DNA of 64,000 bases from Streptomyces barringtoniae. Its GTDB lineage: Bacteria > Actinomycetota > Actinomycetes > Streptomycetales > Streptomycetaceae. The stretch lies in contig NZ_JAJHNP010000002.1 in the NCBI RefSeq assembly GCF_020819595.1, forward strand, positions 434,001-498,000, in the 5' to 3' direction. Positions 51,728 to 60,913 of the stretch are shown in pieces. The notes beneath the pieces are model-generated. The model saw nothing but the letters and a program-made list of their open reading frames with translations, did no database searches and had not been told where the DNA came from. Numbering within the stretch: the stretch's first letter is position 1; every line of letters starts with the position of its first letter. The translations under genes were made by a program, and so were the position numbers.

Positions 51728-53146
51728 GTGACAGACCACAGACCCGGTTCGGAACAGCCCGGGCACATACCCGACGGCTCTGCCGGCGAGGACCGCTGGC
51801 TGCTGGTGGCCGTGGCGGGCATGCTCTCGTTCGTGGCGATGCTCGACATGAACATCGTCAACGTGGCGCTCGCGGACATCGCCGATGGCCTACACGTCTC
51901 GGCTCCGACCGCTCAGTGGGCCGTGCTCGGATACCAGCTTTCCGTCGTCGCACTGCTGTTGCCCGTCGGACGCTGGCTGGACGGCGTGGGGATGCGCTCC
52001 GCCGTACTCGCCGCGACCGCCGGCTTCGCCATGTGCAGCGCGCTGGCGGCCGCCGCTCCCTGGGCCGCCTGGCTGATCGCCGCCCGCATTGCGCAGGGCG
52101 CGTTCGGCGCGGCGCTGTTCGTACTGATGCCGGTCCTCGCGCTCCGCTCCGTACGGCCCGAAAAGCGAGGGCGGGCGATGAGCGTGCCCGCGACCCTGGG
52201 CCCGCTGGGGGCGGTGACCGGGCCGGCCGTGGGCGGGCTGCTCCTGGACCATCTGGGCTGGCACGCCGTCTTCCTCGTCAAGATCCCCTTCTGTGTCCTC
52301 GCCCTGGTGGTGGCCTGGCGCGCGATGCCGCCGGACGGCGCCCTGCGCCGGCCCGATCGGCGCTCGGCAGCAGACGCTCTCCTGGTGGCCGCCGGTGTGG
52401 CGGCGCTGCTGCTGGCGCTGACCCTGGCCTCGGGCCATCCGGCGTGGCTGGTACTCGCGCTCGCAGCAGTCCCGCCGTTGTGGTGGTGGCTGCGTGGTCC
52501 GGGCGGCCGTCCGGTGACCGGCGTGCTGGGTGTCGCGGGACTGTTCCGGGCACACGGGGCGGTACTGGCGCTGGCGGCCGGCTTCGCCGCCATGCACTAC
52601 GTCGTCGCCCTGAACCTCCAGCGCGACGACGGCGTCAGCGCCACGACCACCGGGCTCACCGTGCTCGCCTTCCCGCTCGGTATGGGCCTGGCCGGACCGC
52701 TGGGCGGACGCCTCGCCGACCGGTATGGCGCCCGCCCGACAGCGGTCACCGGCGCCGCGCTCACCGCCGCCGGCCTGGTCCTCCTCGTTCCGCTGGGCGG
52801 CGACTGGCCACCGCTGGACGTCGCCTGGCGGCTGGCGCTGGCCGGCATCGGCATGGGACTGAACGGCGGCCCGACCCAGGCCCTGGTCATGGGTGCCGCC
52901 CCGCCGGAGCGGACCGCGACCGTCGGCTCGACCGTCCAGCTCGCCCGCAGCCTCGGCTTCACCCTGGGCCCAGCCCTGGCCACCGCCGCCTGGGGCTTTG
53001 CCGGAGCTGCCAACGGCGTGCACGCCGGACTCGCCGTGGCCGCCACCGCCGCTTGCCTCGCCGTACCTCTGCTGGCACTTCCCGCCCGACGCCCGGCCGC
53101 TGGGCCGGAGAAGACCACCGACGCGGCTTCCGCCGCCCATCGTTGA
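51728..53146 (+). CDS. MFS exporter of the isonitrile operon
   Basis: A 472-residue, DHA2-type MFS with about 13-14 helices: MLDMNIVNVALADIADGLHVSAPTAQWAVLGYQLSVVALLLPVGRWLDGVG, motif C GPLGAVTGPAVGGLLLDHLGW and later RLADRYGARPT. The GTG at 51728 follows GGGGCGGAAAG. It is the first gene in a four-gene run (16 bp, 11 bp and 140 bp gaps) with a tailoring amidotransferase, P450 and isocyanide synthase, so it probably exports their product. Confidence 0.9.
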   Translation: MTDHRPGSEQPGHIPDGSAGEDRWLLVAVAGMLSFVAMLDMNIVNVALADIADGLHVSAPTAQWAVLGYQLSVVALLLPVGRWLDGVGMRSAVLAATAGFAMCSALAAAAPWAAWLIAARIAQGAFGAALFVLMPVLALRSVRPEKRGRAMSVPATLGPLGAVTGPAVGGLLLDHLGWHAVFLVKIPFCVLALVVAWRAMPPDGALRRPDRRSAADALLVAAGVAALLLALTLASGHPAWLVLALAAVPPLWWWLRGPGGRPVTGVLGVAGLFRAHGAVLALAAGFAAMHYVVALNLQRDDGVSATTTGLTVLAFPLGMGLAGPLGGRLADRYGARPTAVTGAALTAAGLVLLVPLGGDWPPLDVAWRLALAGIGMGLNGGPTQALVMGAAPPERTATVGSTVQLARSLGFTLGPALATAAWGFAGAANGVHAGLAVAATAACLAVPLLALPARRPAAGPEKTTDAASAAHR

Positions 53147-53162
53147 CCAAGGAGTCACCCGT

Positions 53163-54989
53163 ATGTGCGGAATCACCGGCTGGGCGAGCTTCCACCACGA
53201 CGCCCGCACCCAGGCCCCGGTCATCGAGGCCATGACCGCCACCCTCACGCCCCGCGGCCCCGACGCCGGAGGTATCTGGCTCGGCGAACGCGCAGCGATC
53301 GGTCATCGCCGCCTGGCCGTCATCGACCTCGAGGGTGGCGTACAGCCGATGCCCGATCGCCCCGAGCAGCCGGACATCGTGCTCACCTACAGCGGCGAGG
53401 TCTACAACCACCACGCACTCCGGGCCGAGCTGCGTGGCCGGGGCCATGTGTTCCGCACGCGCAGCGACACCGAGGTGGTACTGCGGGCCTTCGCCGAATG
53501 GGGCGAGGCAGTGGCCGAGCACCTGGAGGGCATGTTCGCCTTCGCCGCCTGGGACGAGCGGGCGCAACGGCTGCTGCTGGTGCGTGACCGGCTCGGCGTG
53601 AAGCCGCTGTTCTGGGCCGCCGTCGACGGCGGCCTGGCCTTCGCCTCCGAACCCAAGGCCCTGTTCGCCCACCCCGAGATCCAGCCCCGCGTGGACGCCG
53701 ACGGGCTGCGGGAGGCGTACAGCCTGCTGTTCAACACCGGGCCGACCGTCTGGTCCGGGGTACGGGAGGTCGAACCCGGCGGGCTGCTCGTCCTGGACCG
53801 CGACGGCATCCGCGAACGCCGCTACTGGCAGCTCGAGGCCAGGGACCACGCCGACGACCGGGAAACGACGGTGGAGCAGATCCGTGCGCTGGTCGGCGCG
53901 GCGTCCCGCAGCCAACTGGAGGCCGACGTCCCGCTGTGCAGCCTGCTCTCCGGCGGCATCGACTCCACCGTCCTGACCGCGCTGCTCGCCGACGAACTAC
54001 GACTGCGGGAGGGGACGGAGGCGAGGATCCGCTCGTACGCCGTCGACTACAGCGACCAGGCGGATCAGTTCACGGGCGACGTCCTGCGCACCGGCCACGA
54101 CACCCCGTACGCCACCGAGGCCGGCGCCTTCATCGGCAGCGACCACAGCACCGTCGTCCTCGACCCGCGAGCCCTGCTCGACCCCGAGCACCGCAAGGCG
54201 GTCGTCGTGGCCCGGGACTCGCCGATCGGGGTGGGCGACATGGACACCTCTCTCTATCTGCTGTTCGGCGAGATACGGCGGCACTCCACCGTCGCCCTGT
54301 CCGGCGAGGCGGCCGACGAGGTGTTTGGCGGCTATCCGTGGTTCCACAATCCGAAGGCTCTGGCGGCCGAGACCTTCCCCTGGCTGCTGGTGACGGGCGA
54401 CGAGGCCGCGATGCCGCTCAACCCCGAACTCGACCTGCGCATCGGCGAATTCCGTGACGACACCTACCGCAGCGCGTTGGCCGCCGTACCGCACCTGGAC
54501 GGTGAGAGTCCCGCCGAGCACCGGCAGCGCGAGATGCAGCACCTGTCCCTCACCCGCTGGCTGCGCCAGCTCCTGCACCGCAAGGACCGGCTGAGCATGG
54601 CCCAGGGGCTGGAGGTGCGCGTGCCGTACTGCGACCACCGGCTCGTTGAGTACGCCTTCTCCACGCCCTGGGCGCTGAAGAGCTTCGACGGCCGGGAGAA
54701 GAGTCTGTTGCGCGCTGTCGGCACCGGCCTTGCCCCGGACTCGGTGCTGTACCGGCCCAAGAACCACTACCCGGCGACCCACCACCCCGACTACAACCGC
54801 GGCCTGCAGGCGATGGCTCGCGACGCGCTCGCCATCGAACAGGTCCGCGCGCTGGCCGACAAGACCCGGATCAAGCCCTGCCTCGACACGCCGCCCGACC
54901 GGCTGGAGTGGGGCCACCGCCTGCGCCTCGAACGCGTCGTCGACCTCGCCCTGTGGCTGGACCACCATCGCCCCGAACTCGCCCTCTGA
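53163..54989 (+). CDS. Asparagine-synthetase-like amidotransferase
   Basis: A 608-residue AsnB-type enzyme. The N-terminal Ntn glutaminase begins MCGITGWASF (Cys2 nucleophile) with RRLAVIDLEGGVQPM and SDTEVVL; the synthetase half has the PP-loop LLSGGIDSTVLTALL (about 260-275), SGEAADEVFGGYPW and RKDRLSMAQGLEVRVPYCDH. It could make a primary amide from a free carboxylate by acyl-adenylate and glutamine-derived ammonia. As part of a secondary-metabolite operon, its substrate is more likely the isocyano acid from the isocyanide synthase than aspartate; that is inference. Confidence 0.92.
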   Translation: MCGITGWASFHHDARTQAPVIEAMTATLTPRGPDAGGIWLGERAAIGHRRLAVIDLEGGVQPMPDRPEQPDIVLTYSGEVYNHHALRAELRGRGHVFRTRSDTEVVLRAFAEWGEAVAEHLEGMFAFAAWDERAQRLLLVRDRLGVKPLFWAAVDGGLAFASEPKALFAHPEIQPRVDADGLREAYSLLFNTGPTVWSGVREVEPGGLLVLDRDGIRERRYWQLEARDHADDRETTVEQIRALVGAASRSQLEADVPLCSLLSGGIDSTVLTALLADELRLREGTEARIRSYAVDYSDQADQFTGDVLRTGHDTPYATEAGAFIGSDHSTVVLDPRALLDPEHRKAVVVARDSPIGVGDMDTSLYLLFGEIRRHSTVALSGEAADEVFGGYPWFHNPKALAAETFPWLLVTGDEAAMPLNPELDLRIGEFRDDTYRSALAAVPHLDGESPAEHRQREMQHLSLTRWLRQLLHRKDRLSMAQGLEVRVPYCDHRLVEYAFSTPWALKSFDGREKSLLRAVGTGLAPDSVLYRPKNHYPATHHPDYNRGLQAMARDALAIEQVRALADKTRIKPCLDTPPDRLEWGHRLRLERVVDLALWLDHHRPELAL

Positions 54990-55000
54990 GGAGCCTCCGC

Positions 55001-56263
55001 ATGACCCTCCAGGAACCGATGCCCGGCACCGATCCGGACATCCTGCCCGACCCGGTCCCGCTGATGGGCTGCCCCTACAAGGCCGACCCCTACCCCCTGT
55101 ACGAGCAGATGCGCGAGGCCGGCCCGGTCCACCGCGTCCTCTTCCCCAGCGGTGTGCACGCCTGGCTCGTCACCGGCTACGACGCCGCCCACGCCGCGCT
55201 GAACGACGAGCGGCTGGGCAAGAACCACGACCGCGGCAACGACCGCTGGCGCGCCCGGGCCTCGATCATGCCCGAGCCGCAGCACTCCCAGCTCCAGGTC
55301 CACCTCCTCCACCAGGACCCGCCCAAGCACACGCGCATGCGGCACTTCGTCACCGACGCCTTCACCCCACGCCGGATCGAGAGCCTGCGCCCCCGCTTCC
55401 AAGAACTGGCGGATGCGCTGATCGACACCATGCCCGAAACCGGCCCCGCCGACCTCGTCACCGGCTTCGCCGCCCACTTCCCCTTCCAGGTCCTCGCCGA
55501 CGTCATCGGGCTTCCACAGGATTTGGCGGCTCGCTTCGACCGCGACTGGGGCAAGGTCGTCCAGCCGGTCGGCCCCACCGACCCCGGACGCCCGCTGTAC
55601 GAGGCGCGTCTGCACGGCCTGCAGAGCTACATCGCCGACGTCGTCGCCCACAAGCGCGAACACTGGGACGACGACCTGCTCAGCCGCCTCGTCGTGGCAC
55701 GCGACCGCCGCGAACTGTCCCAGGAAGAGCTGGACTCGATGATCTTCCAGCTCCTCGTCGCCGGCCAGGAACCGGTCACCAACCAGATCACCACGGCCCT
55801 GATCGCCCTCTTCCGCAACCCGGACCAACTGGCCCGGCTCCGCGACGAACCGGACCTGCTGCCACGCGCGGTCGAGGAACTCCTCCGTTACGACAGTGCC
55901 TTCGAACTGACCACTTGGCGCTTCTTCGACAAGGACAGCGACCTGTACGGCACGAAGGTCCCGGCCGGCGACTCCGTGATCGTGTCCCTGTGCGCCGCCA
56001 ACCGCGACCCGCGGCGCTTCCCCGCCCCCGACACCCTCGACCTCGACCGCACCCCCAACCCCCACCTCGCCTTCGGCCACGGCATCCACTTCTGCCCCGG
56101 CGCCGCCCTCGCCCGCGCCGAACTCCAGATCGCCCTGGGCACCCTGCTCACCCGGCTGCCCGGCCTGCATCTCGCCATCAAGGCCGAGGACATCGAGTGG
56201 ATCCCCGCCGTCCTCGGTCGCGGCACCAACAGCCTGCCCGTCGGCTACGACCGACGCCTCTGA
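55001..56263 (+). CDS. Cytochrome P450 of the isonitrile operon
   Basis: A 420-residue class I actinobacterial P450: EELLRYDSA (ExxR), WRFF-K..., heme loop FGHGIHFCPGAALARAE (Cys 365). The I-helix reads LLVAGQEPVTN (254-261): the usual acid-alcohol pair of AG(H/D)(E/D)T has Glu but Pro instead of Thr. Such loss of the Thr occurs in P450s that do phenol coupling or other non-hydroxylating chemistry. The ATG at 55001 follows GAGGAG. No ferredoxin gene is nearby. Confidence 0.93.
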   Translation: MTLQEPMPGTDPDILPDPVPLMGCPYKADPYPLYEQMREAGPVHRVLFPSGVHAWLVTGYDAAHAALNDERLGKNHDRGNDRWRARASIMPEPQHSQLQVHLLHQDPPKHTRMRHFVTDAFTPRRIESLRPRFQELADALIDTMPETGPADLVTGFAAHFPFQVLADVIGLPQDLAARFDRDWGKVVQPVGPTDPGRPLYEARLHGLQSYIADVVAHKREHWDDDLLSRLVVARDRRELSQEELDSMIFQLLVAGQEPVTNQITTALIALFRNPDQLARLRDEPDLLPRAVEELLRYDSAFELTTWRFFDKDSDLYGTKVPAGDSVIVSLCAANRDPRRFPAPDTLDLDRTPNPHLAFGHGIHFCPGAALARAELQIALGTLLTRLPGLHLAIKAEDIEWIPAVLGRGTNSLPVGYDRRL

Positions 56264-56403
56264 CACCGACGTAACGCTGACCGTGTCCGGCCACACCGGC
56301 CGGACCGGCCTCGGCTGACCCACACCCGCTGACCACTGGCGCCTGGCGTGCATTCCCGCCACGGCGCCATGTCGACATGCCCTCGTACTCCAGGAGGAAC
56401 GAC

Positions 56404-57342
56404 ATGCCCCTGACGACCGCGTCGGACGCCCTCCCCACCCGCATCGGCACCGAGATCCTCAACCTGCTCCTGCCGCATCACCGCACGACCGATCCCGCTC
56501 CCGTTCCCACCCCTGCGGAAGCATTCCCCCATCAGCTGCGCCGCATCGCCGACTTCGTACGCGAGGGCGCCCCGGTCGTCTTCACCCTGCCCGCCTTCCC
56601 CTGTAAGTCCCCCAACCCCGCCAAGGTCCTCGGTCACCTCCCCGACCAGGGCGAACGCCTCTCCCTGACGTTCCTGAACACCCTGTGCACCGAGATCGAG
56701 CGGATCTACCCGCCCGGCGCCCGGGTGATCATCTGTTCCGACGGCCACGTATTCGGCGACCTCATCCACGTCCCCGACCACCACATCGACGCGTACGCCG
56801 ACGACCTTCGAATACAGATAGCTCAACTGGGCCTGGACGGACTGTCCGTCTTCGACCTCCGCGACATCCTCGGCGACCTCCCGCACGACACGAAACGTGC
56901 CCACGTCCACGACCGCCACGCCCCCACCCTGGACGCTCTGCGTGCCGAGGCCCGTACCGACGACCAGACCCTCGCCCTCTACCGGGGCATCACGCGCTTC
57001 CTCGTCGAGGACACCGCCGACTGGACCGGCACCCGGTCCGCCCTCCAACGCGAATGCCGGCAACGCGCCTACGGCGTCATCCAGCGCAGCCGCGCCTGGG
57101 GCGACCTGATCGCCGAACACCACCCCCACGCCGTACGCCTCTCGATCCACCCGCAACCCGTCGGCGCGCCGAAATTCGGCATCCGCCTCCTTGACGCCCC
57201 CGACGCCTGGACCACCCCCTGGCACTCCACCGCACTCCACCGCGCCGACGGCACCTGGACGCTCGTGCCCCGGGCGACGGCGGCCCGGCTGGGTCGTCTG
57301 ATTCAACGCGACGGCAGACCCAGCCACTTCGTGCACAACTGA
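56404..57342 (+). CDS. Isocyanide synthase (PvcA/DIT1 family)
   Basis: A 312-residue protein of the PvcA/IsnA/DIT1 family, which turns the amino group of Tyr or Trp into an isonitrile using ribulose-5-phosphate as the carbon source. Landmarks: GAPVVFTLPAFPCKSPNPAKVLGHLPDQGE, ARVIICSDGHVFGDLIHVPDHHI, GITRFLVED, HPHAVRLSIHPQP, KFGIRLLDAPDAWTTPWHSTAL. The ATG at 56404 follows AGGAGG. It ends the MFS-AsnB-P450 run. No Fe/2OG oxygenase of the PvcB/IsnB type follows, so the carboxylate of the product is probably kept. Confidence 0.93.
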   Translation: MPLTTASDALPTRIGTEILNLLLPHHRTTDPAPVPTPAEAFPHQLRRIADFVREGAPVVFTLPAFPCKSPNPAKVLGHLPDQGERLSLTFLNTLCTEIERIYPPGARVIICSDGHVFGDLIHVPDHHIDAYADDLRIQIAQLGLDGLSVFDLRDILGDLPHDTKRAHVHDRHAPTLDALRAEARTDDQTLALYRGITRFLVEDTADWTGTRSALQRECRQRAYGVIQRSRAWGDLIAEHHPHAVRLSIHPQPVGAPKFGIRLLDAPDAWTTPWHSTALHRADGTWTLVPRATAARLGRLIQRDGRPSHFVHN

Positions 57343-57376
57343 TCAGGCCGGGGTCGCGGCGACGGCCACCGTGCCG

Positions 57377-57739
57377 TCAGCCGGTGTCCGCGGCGCGGGC
57401 GCTCCAGCGTTCCTCGACCTTGGCCAGGCGCCAGTAGGCGATGGCTGCGGCCCAGACGAGCACGAACAGGCCGACGGTGATGTAGCCGACGTTGTCGAGG
57501 TTCAGGCCCGCGATCCAGCCGGTGACGTCGTCGTTCAGGTCGAGCTTGTCGTGCAGGACGCCGACCAGTTCGATGGTGCCGACGAAGAAGGCGACGGCGA
57601 TGGACAGGCCGGTGATGGCGAGGTTGTAGAACACCTTGCGGACGGGGTTGGAGAACGCCCACTGGTAGGCGAAGTTCATGAAGGTGCCGTCGAGGGTGTC
57701 GAACAGGCTCATGCCGGCGATGAATGCGCAGGCAGGCAC
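57377..57739 (-). pseudogene. NiCoT-family transporter, C-terminal end, copy 2
   Basis: Reads GMSLFDTLDGTFMNFAYQWAFSNPVRKVFYNL...LDNVGYITVGLFVLVWAAAIAYWRLAKVEERW. Only the last three helices remain. It ends 34 bp from the convergent isocyanide-synthase stop. Nearly identical to copy 1 over 319 bp; the flanks on both sides differ. Confidence 0.85.
57401..57719. repeat. 319-bp direct repeat, right copy
   Basis: The partner of 39188-39506, same orientation. Homology ends abruptly at ATGCCGGCG (57719), after which the sequence is unrelated to copy 1. The stretch 57740-58124 has no other gene that I can support. Confidence 0.85.
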
Positions 57740-58124
57740 GGTCTTCCACTCGGATCACGGGCGTAGAGAACTCCATGATCTGGGAGACCGCGCCTGTCAC
57801 GCTTCCCGGCCCGCCCAGTCCGACAGACCGTCACGAACCGGACGCCGGCCGACTGTGCCGAAGCCCTGGGACGTCGGGGGTGCGCGTGAATATCCACCAC
57901 CAGGACGGTCGCCGGTGGAACGAGTCCGTCAATATTGCGTGACAAACGCCGCTCGGATCACCGACCGCCTTTACTTACAGAGACACAGCCGCTCGTTCCG
58001 AAACGATCGCCCTTTCAAAGCGCTCGAGAAGAACGCATGACCGCGGACACGGCCGACCCGCTCGCCAACATTGACAGTGATGACGCACACGGGTTCGCGT
58101 CCTACACGAGAAAAGGAACAGTCA

Positions 58125-58679
58125 GTGACCACCAATCGCACCCTCGTCATTGTCGCCCACCCGAACCTCACGGAATCCCGTGCCAACGCCACCCGGCTCG
58201 CCGAGATCAGGGACTTGGACAACGTCACCGTCCACGACCTCTACGAGGCTTACCCCGATTTCAACATCGATGTCGCACGCGAGCAGCAGCTGCTGCGCGA
58301 GCACGACACCGTTGTTCTCCAGTTCCCGGTCTACTGGTACAACGTAACCTCGATGCTCAAGGCCTGGTTCGACGCGGTGCTGGTGTACGGTTTCGCCTTC
58401 ACCTTCGACGGTTCCGCCTCCGCGCTGCACGGCAAGAAGGCTTGGCTGGCCGTCACGGCCGGCAGCACCCCGGAGACCTACGCCGCGGACGGCCTCGCCC
58501 GACGGACCCTCGAGGAGTACCTCGCCCCGGTCGCTCAAACGCTGCAGTTCTGCCAGCTTGACTACCAGGGTTTTCACGCCGTCTACGGCATGATGTTCGA
58601 CCCGTCGGACGAGAACCTCGTCCTGGACGCCAAGGAATACCGCAGGCTCATCGCGACCAGTGAGACGCCGGTCGGCTGA
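58125..58679 (+). CDS. NAD(P)H:quinone oxidoreductase (flavodoxin-2 fold)
   Basis: A 184-residue flavoprotein: TLVIVAHPNLTESRAN, VVLQFPVYWYNVTSMLKAWFDAVLVYGFAFTFDG and LHGKKAWLAVTAGSTPETY are typical of KefF/MdaB/NQO1-like enzymes that reduce quinones by two electrons with FMN or FAD. The GTG at 58125 follows AAAAGGAA; an ATG 18 codons upstream is possible. It is not tightly linked to neighbours. Confidence 0.9.
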   Translation: MTTNRTLVIVAHPNLTESRANATRLAEIRDLDNVTVHDLYEAYPDFNIDVAREQQLLREHDTVVLQFPVYWYNVTSMLKAWFDAVLVYGFAFTFDGSASALHGKKAWLAVTAGSTPETYAADGLARRTLEEYLAPVAQTLQFCQLDYQGFHAVYGMMFDPSDENLVLDAKEYRRLIATSETPVG

Positions 58680-58792
58680 CCTCGGTTATTCGTGAATCTC
58701 GATTCTTCGTGAATTCTTCGAGCTTTCACGATGGATCACGACGTTTATTCCGGGGCCCAGCCTCAGGCCGCGCATTCCTTCATGTCACCGCC

Positions 58793-58832
58793 GCTTCCTT
58801 CGCTGAACTCGACGGAGTTCAGCGAAGGAAGC
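58793..58832 (+). terminator. 18-bp perfect stem-loop after the quinone reductase gene
   Basis: Perfect 18-bp arms (58793-58810 and 58815-58832) with a GACG loop. It includes the core CTGAACTC...GAGTTCAG that recurs in the hairpin at 62824-62862. About 115 nt after the reductase stop; acts as a strong terminator or is part of a mobile element. Confidence 0.75.
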
Positions 58833-59069
58833 TCGACTCAGGCTCGGTGAAGCAGCCTTGAAACCCTACGGGCGGCGGCCGAACCAACAGTGGCTGCGGC
58901 CCTCACGGCGTTCGGCGGCCTGGAAAGACGCGGAGATCTTCGCCACCAGGTCGCGCTGCTCGAGCATCGCGTGGCCGCGCGCACGAAGCCGACATGGGCG
59001 GATCGGGCGTTGTTCGCCGCGTTCCTGGCTCCGATACCTCGAGCCCGGCACGCGGGCCTGTGACTTCCC

Positions 59070-59225
59070 GTCAACAATTGCCGCATCACTGGGGAGTTGG
59101 CCGGTCTCGGGATCACGGTGGCGCCCTCCACCGTCTGGGAGATCCTCAAGAGGCACGGTATCGACCCGGCTCCACGACGTAACGGACCGAGTTGGGCCAC
59201 GTTCCTGCGCTCCCAGGCTGAGCCG
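59070..59225 (+). pseudogene. Integrase-core (IS3/IS481-like) transposase fragment
   Basis: Plus-strand text NCRITGELAGLGITVAPSTVWEILKRHGIDPAPRRNGPSWATFLRSQAE is the HTH-to-catalytic-domain junction of actinobacterial integrase-core transposases. Further fragments run upstream to about 58860 in other frames (RALFAAFLAP). The catalytic part is lost; at about 59230 it is cut by the ISAzo13-type element. Confidence 0.75.
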
Positions 59226-59242
59226 TGGGAGCTGCCGGAAAA

Positions 59243-60913
59243 TTACTTCGGGATCTTGGTGCTCTCCGGGACGAGGGTGTGTCCGGCGATGGCGGCGAGT
59301 TGCTCGGCGGTGGTCACGGTGATGGCACCAGTGGGTACCGTGTGCCCGAGAGCCGCGAGGTCGCGGCCGACGTCGCGGACGGCGGCGCCGATCACGGCCT
59401 CGGAGACGCCGAGGAGGGACGCCAGCGGCGGCTGGGGCAGGGACCAGCGGGTCTTGAGGACGCAGACGAGGAGGCGGTCGGCGATGGAGAGGCAGTGGCT
59501 GCCGGTGCCGGGGCCGGTCTTCCTGCCGGGGATCATGATCGGCGGGTGCTCGTCCAGGTAGTCGCGGTAGCGGCCGAGCAGAGTCTGCCAGGCGGCGGGC
59601 TCCATGCCGGTCAGGCTGGGATGGTGCAGCCATGCGGGGGCCTTGTCCCCCGCGGGGAAGCGGCCGAACTCCGGTGACGAGCTCGGGGGTTCGGGGCCGA
59701 GCGGTTCGGGGCCGAGCGGTTCGGGTCGGATGCTGTAGTTCCAGGTGCCGTGCCACTCGTGCGGCTCCAGGGGGATCCGGTCCATGACGTGGTCGGGAAC
59801 GGTGGTGCCGGTCGGGTGGGCGCCGGAGTCGAGTTCGGCGCGGACGGTGGGCCCGGTGCGGGTCGTGGTCGCGCCGATGGTGTTGACGACGACTTCATGG
59901 CTGGTGAGCGGCCTGCCGCGCCAGTTGGTGCTGATCCGGGAGAACAGGCGGTGCTCGATCTTGTTCCACTTCGATGTCCCCGGAGGGAAGTGGCAGACCA
60001 TGACCTCCAGGCCGGCCGCGCAGGTGAAGTCGGCGAGCTCCTTCTTCCAGGCCCGCACCCGGCAGCCGTTCGCCCCGCCGGCGTCCGCGGTGATCAGCAG
60101 CCGGGTTGCGTCCGGGTAGCGGGCCCGTCCCTCCGCATCCCACCAGCGGCGCAGGGTGGCCACGGCGAACGCCGCCGTGTCCCCGTCGCAGCCCACCGAG
60201 ACCCACCCGGCGTCCGCGGCCAGGTCGTAGATCCCGTAGAGCACCGCCTTCTGCGCGCCCTTCTCCGGGAAGTCGTGCGCGCGGACCTGCACGGGCTGAC
60301 CGGCGCGGTGCCACTCGCGACCGGCCACCGCGTAGTCGCCGAGCACCTCCTTCTTGGTGTCCACGCTGATCACCGGCTCGCCTGCCTGCGTGAACTCGCA
60401 GACCCTGTCGTTGATGTAGCGGAACTGGGCATCCCGGTCGGGATGCCGGGCACCCTCGATGGTCCGCGAGGCCGCCCGCAGGCAGAAGCCCTCCTCCTTC
60501 AGCACGGCGGCCACGGTGTCCGCGCCGATGCGGTACCCCTGAGCCGACAGCTCGGCGGCCAGTTTGCGGGTCGACTTGGTCGTCCACCGCAAGGGGGACT
60601 CCGGATCTCCGCGCTTCCCGGGCTCCACCAGCGCCAAGAGCGCGGCTACCAGGCCGGGGTCGTGCTCGCGCAGCCGCTTGCGCCCCGCCCCGGGCCGACG
60701 CACGCGCACCGAGGGCGACATCCCTGCGTCCAGTTCAGCCGCCCCGCGCGAGACGGTGTCCTCCGAAACCCCTGCGGCACGCGCCACCACACGGATCCCG
60801 CCGTGTCCCAGCGCCCGCGCATCCGCGCCGAGTACCAGACGCCGGCGTCGCTCATCCAGATGCGGCAGTAACCGTGCGAACTTCTCCACCAGCGCCGCCT
60901 CGATCCCCTCCAT
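59243..60913 (-). mobile_element. ISAzo13-family transposase
   Basis: A 556-residue transposase with intact frame. HTH (VVARAAGVSEDTVSRGAAEL), then the DDE domain: EPVISVDTKKEVLGDY (Asp), RLLITADAGGANGCRVRAW (Asp) and GTSKWNKIEHRLFSRIS (Glu). A Pro-rich repeat EPLGPEPLGPEPP separates a C-terminal domain that ends VSEAVIGAAVRDVGRDLAALG. The length and order match ISAzo13 elements. Its insertion cut the integrase-core relic. The element ends were not resolved. Confidence 0.92.

Noticed and set aside
58125..58679. Quinone reductase as part of the isonitrile cluster
   Set aside because: It lies beyond the right-hand repeat, lacks the GGAACT-N16-CGAC promoter and has its own upstream region.
59690..59735. 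Short tandem repeat in the ISAzo13 transposase gene as a frame-switching signal
   Set aside because: The repeat encodes EPLGPEPLGPEPP in frame, a plausible Pro-rich linker.
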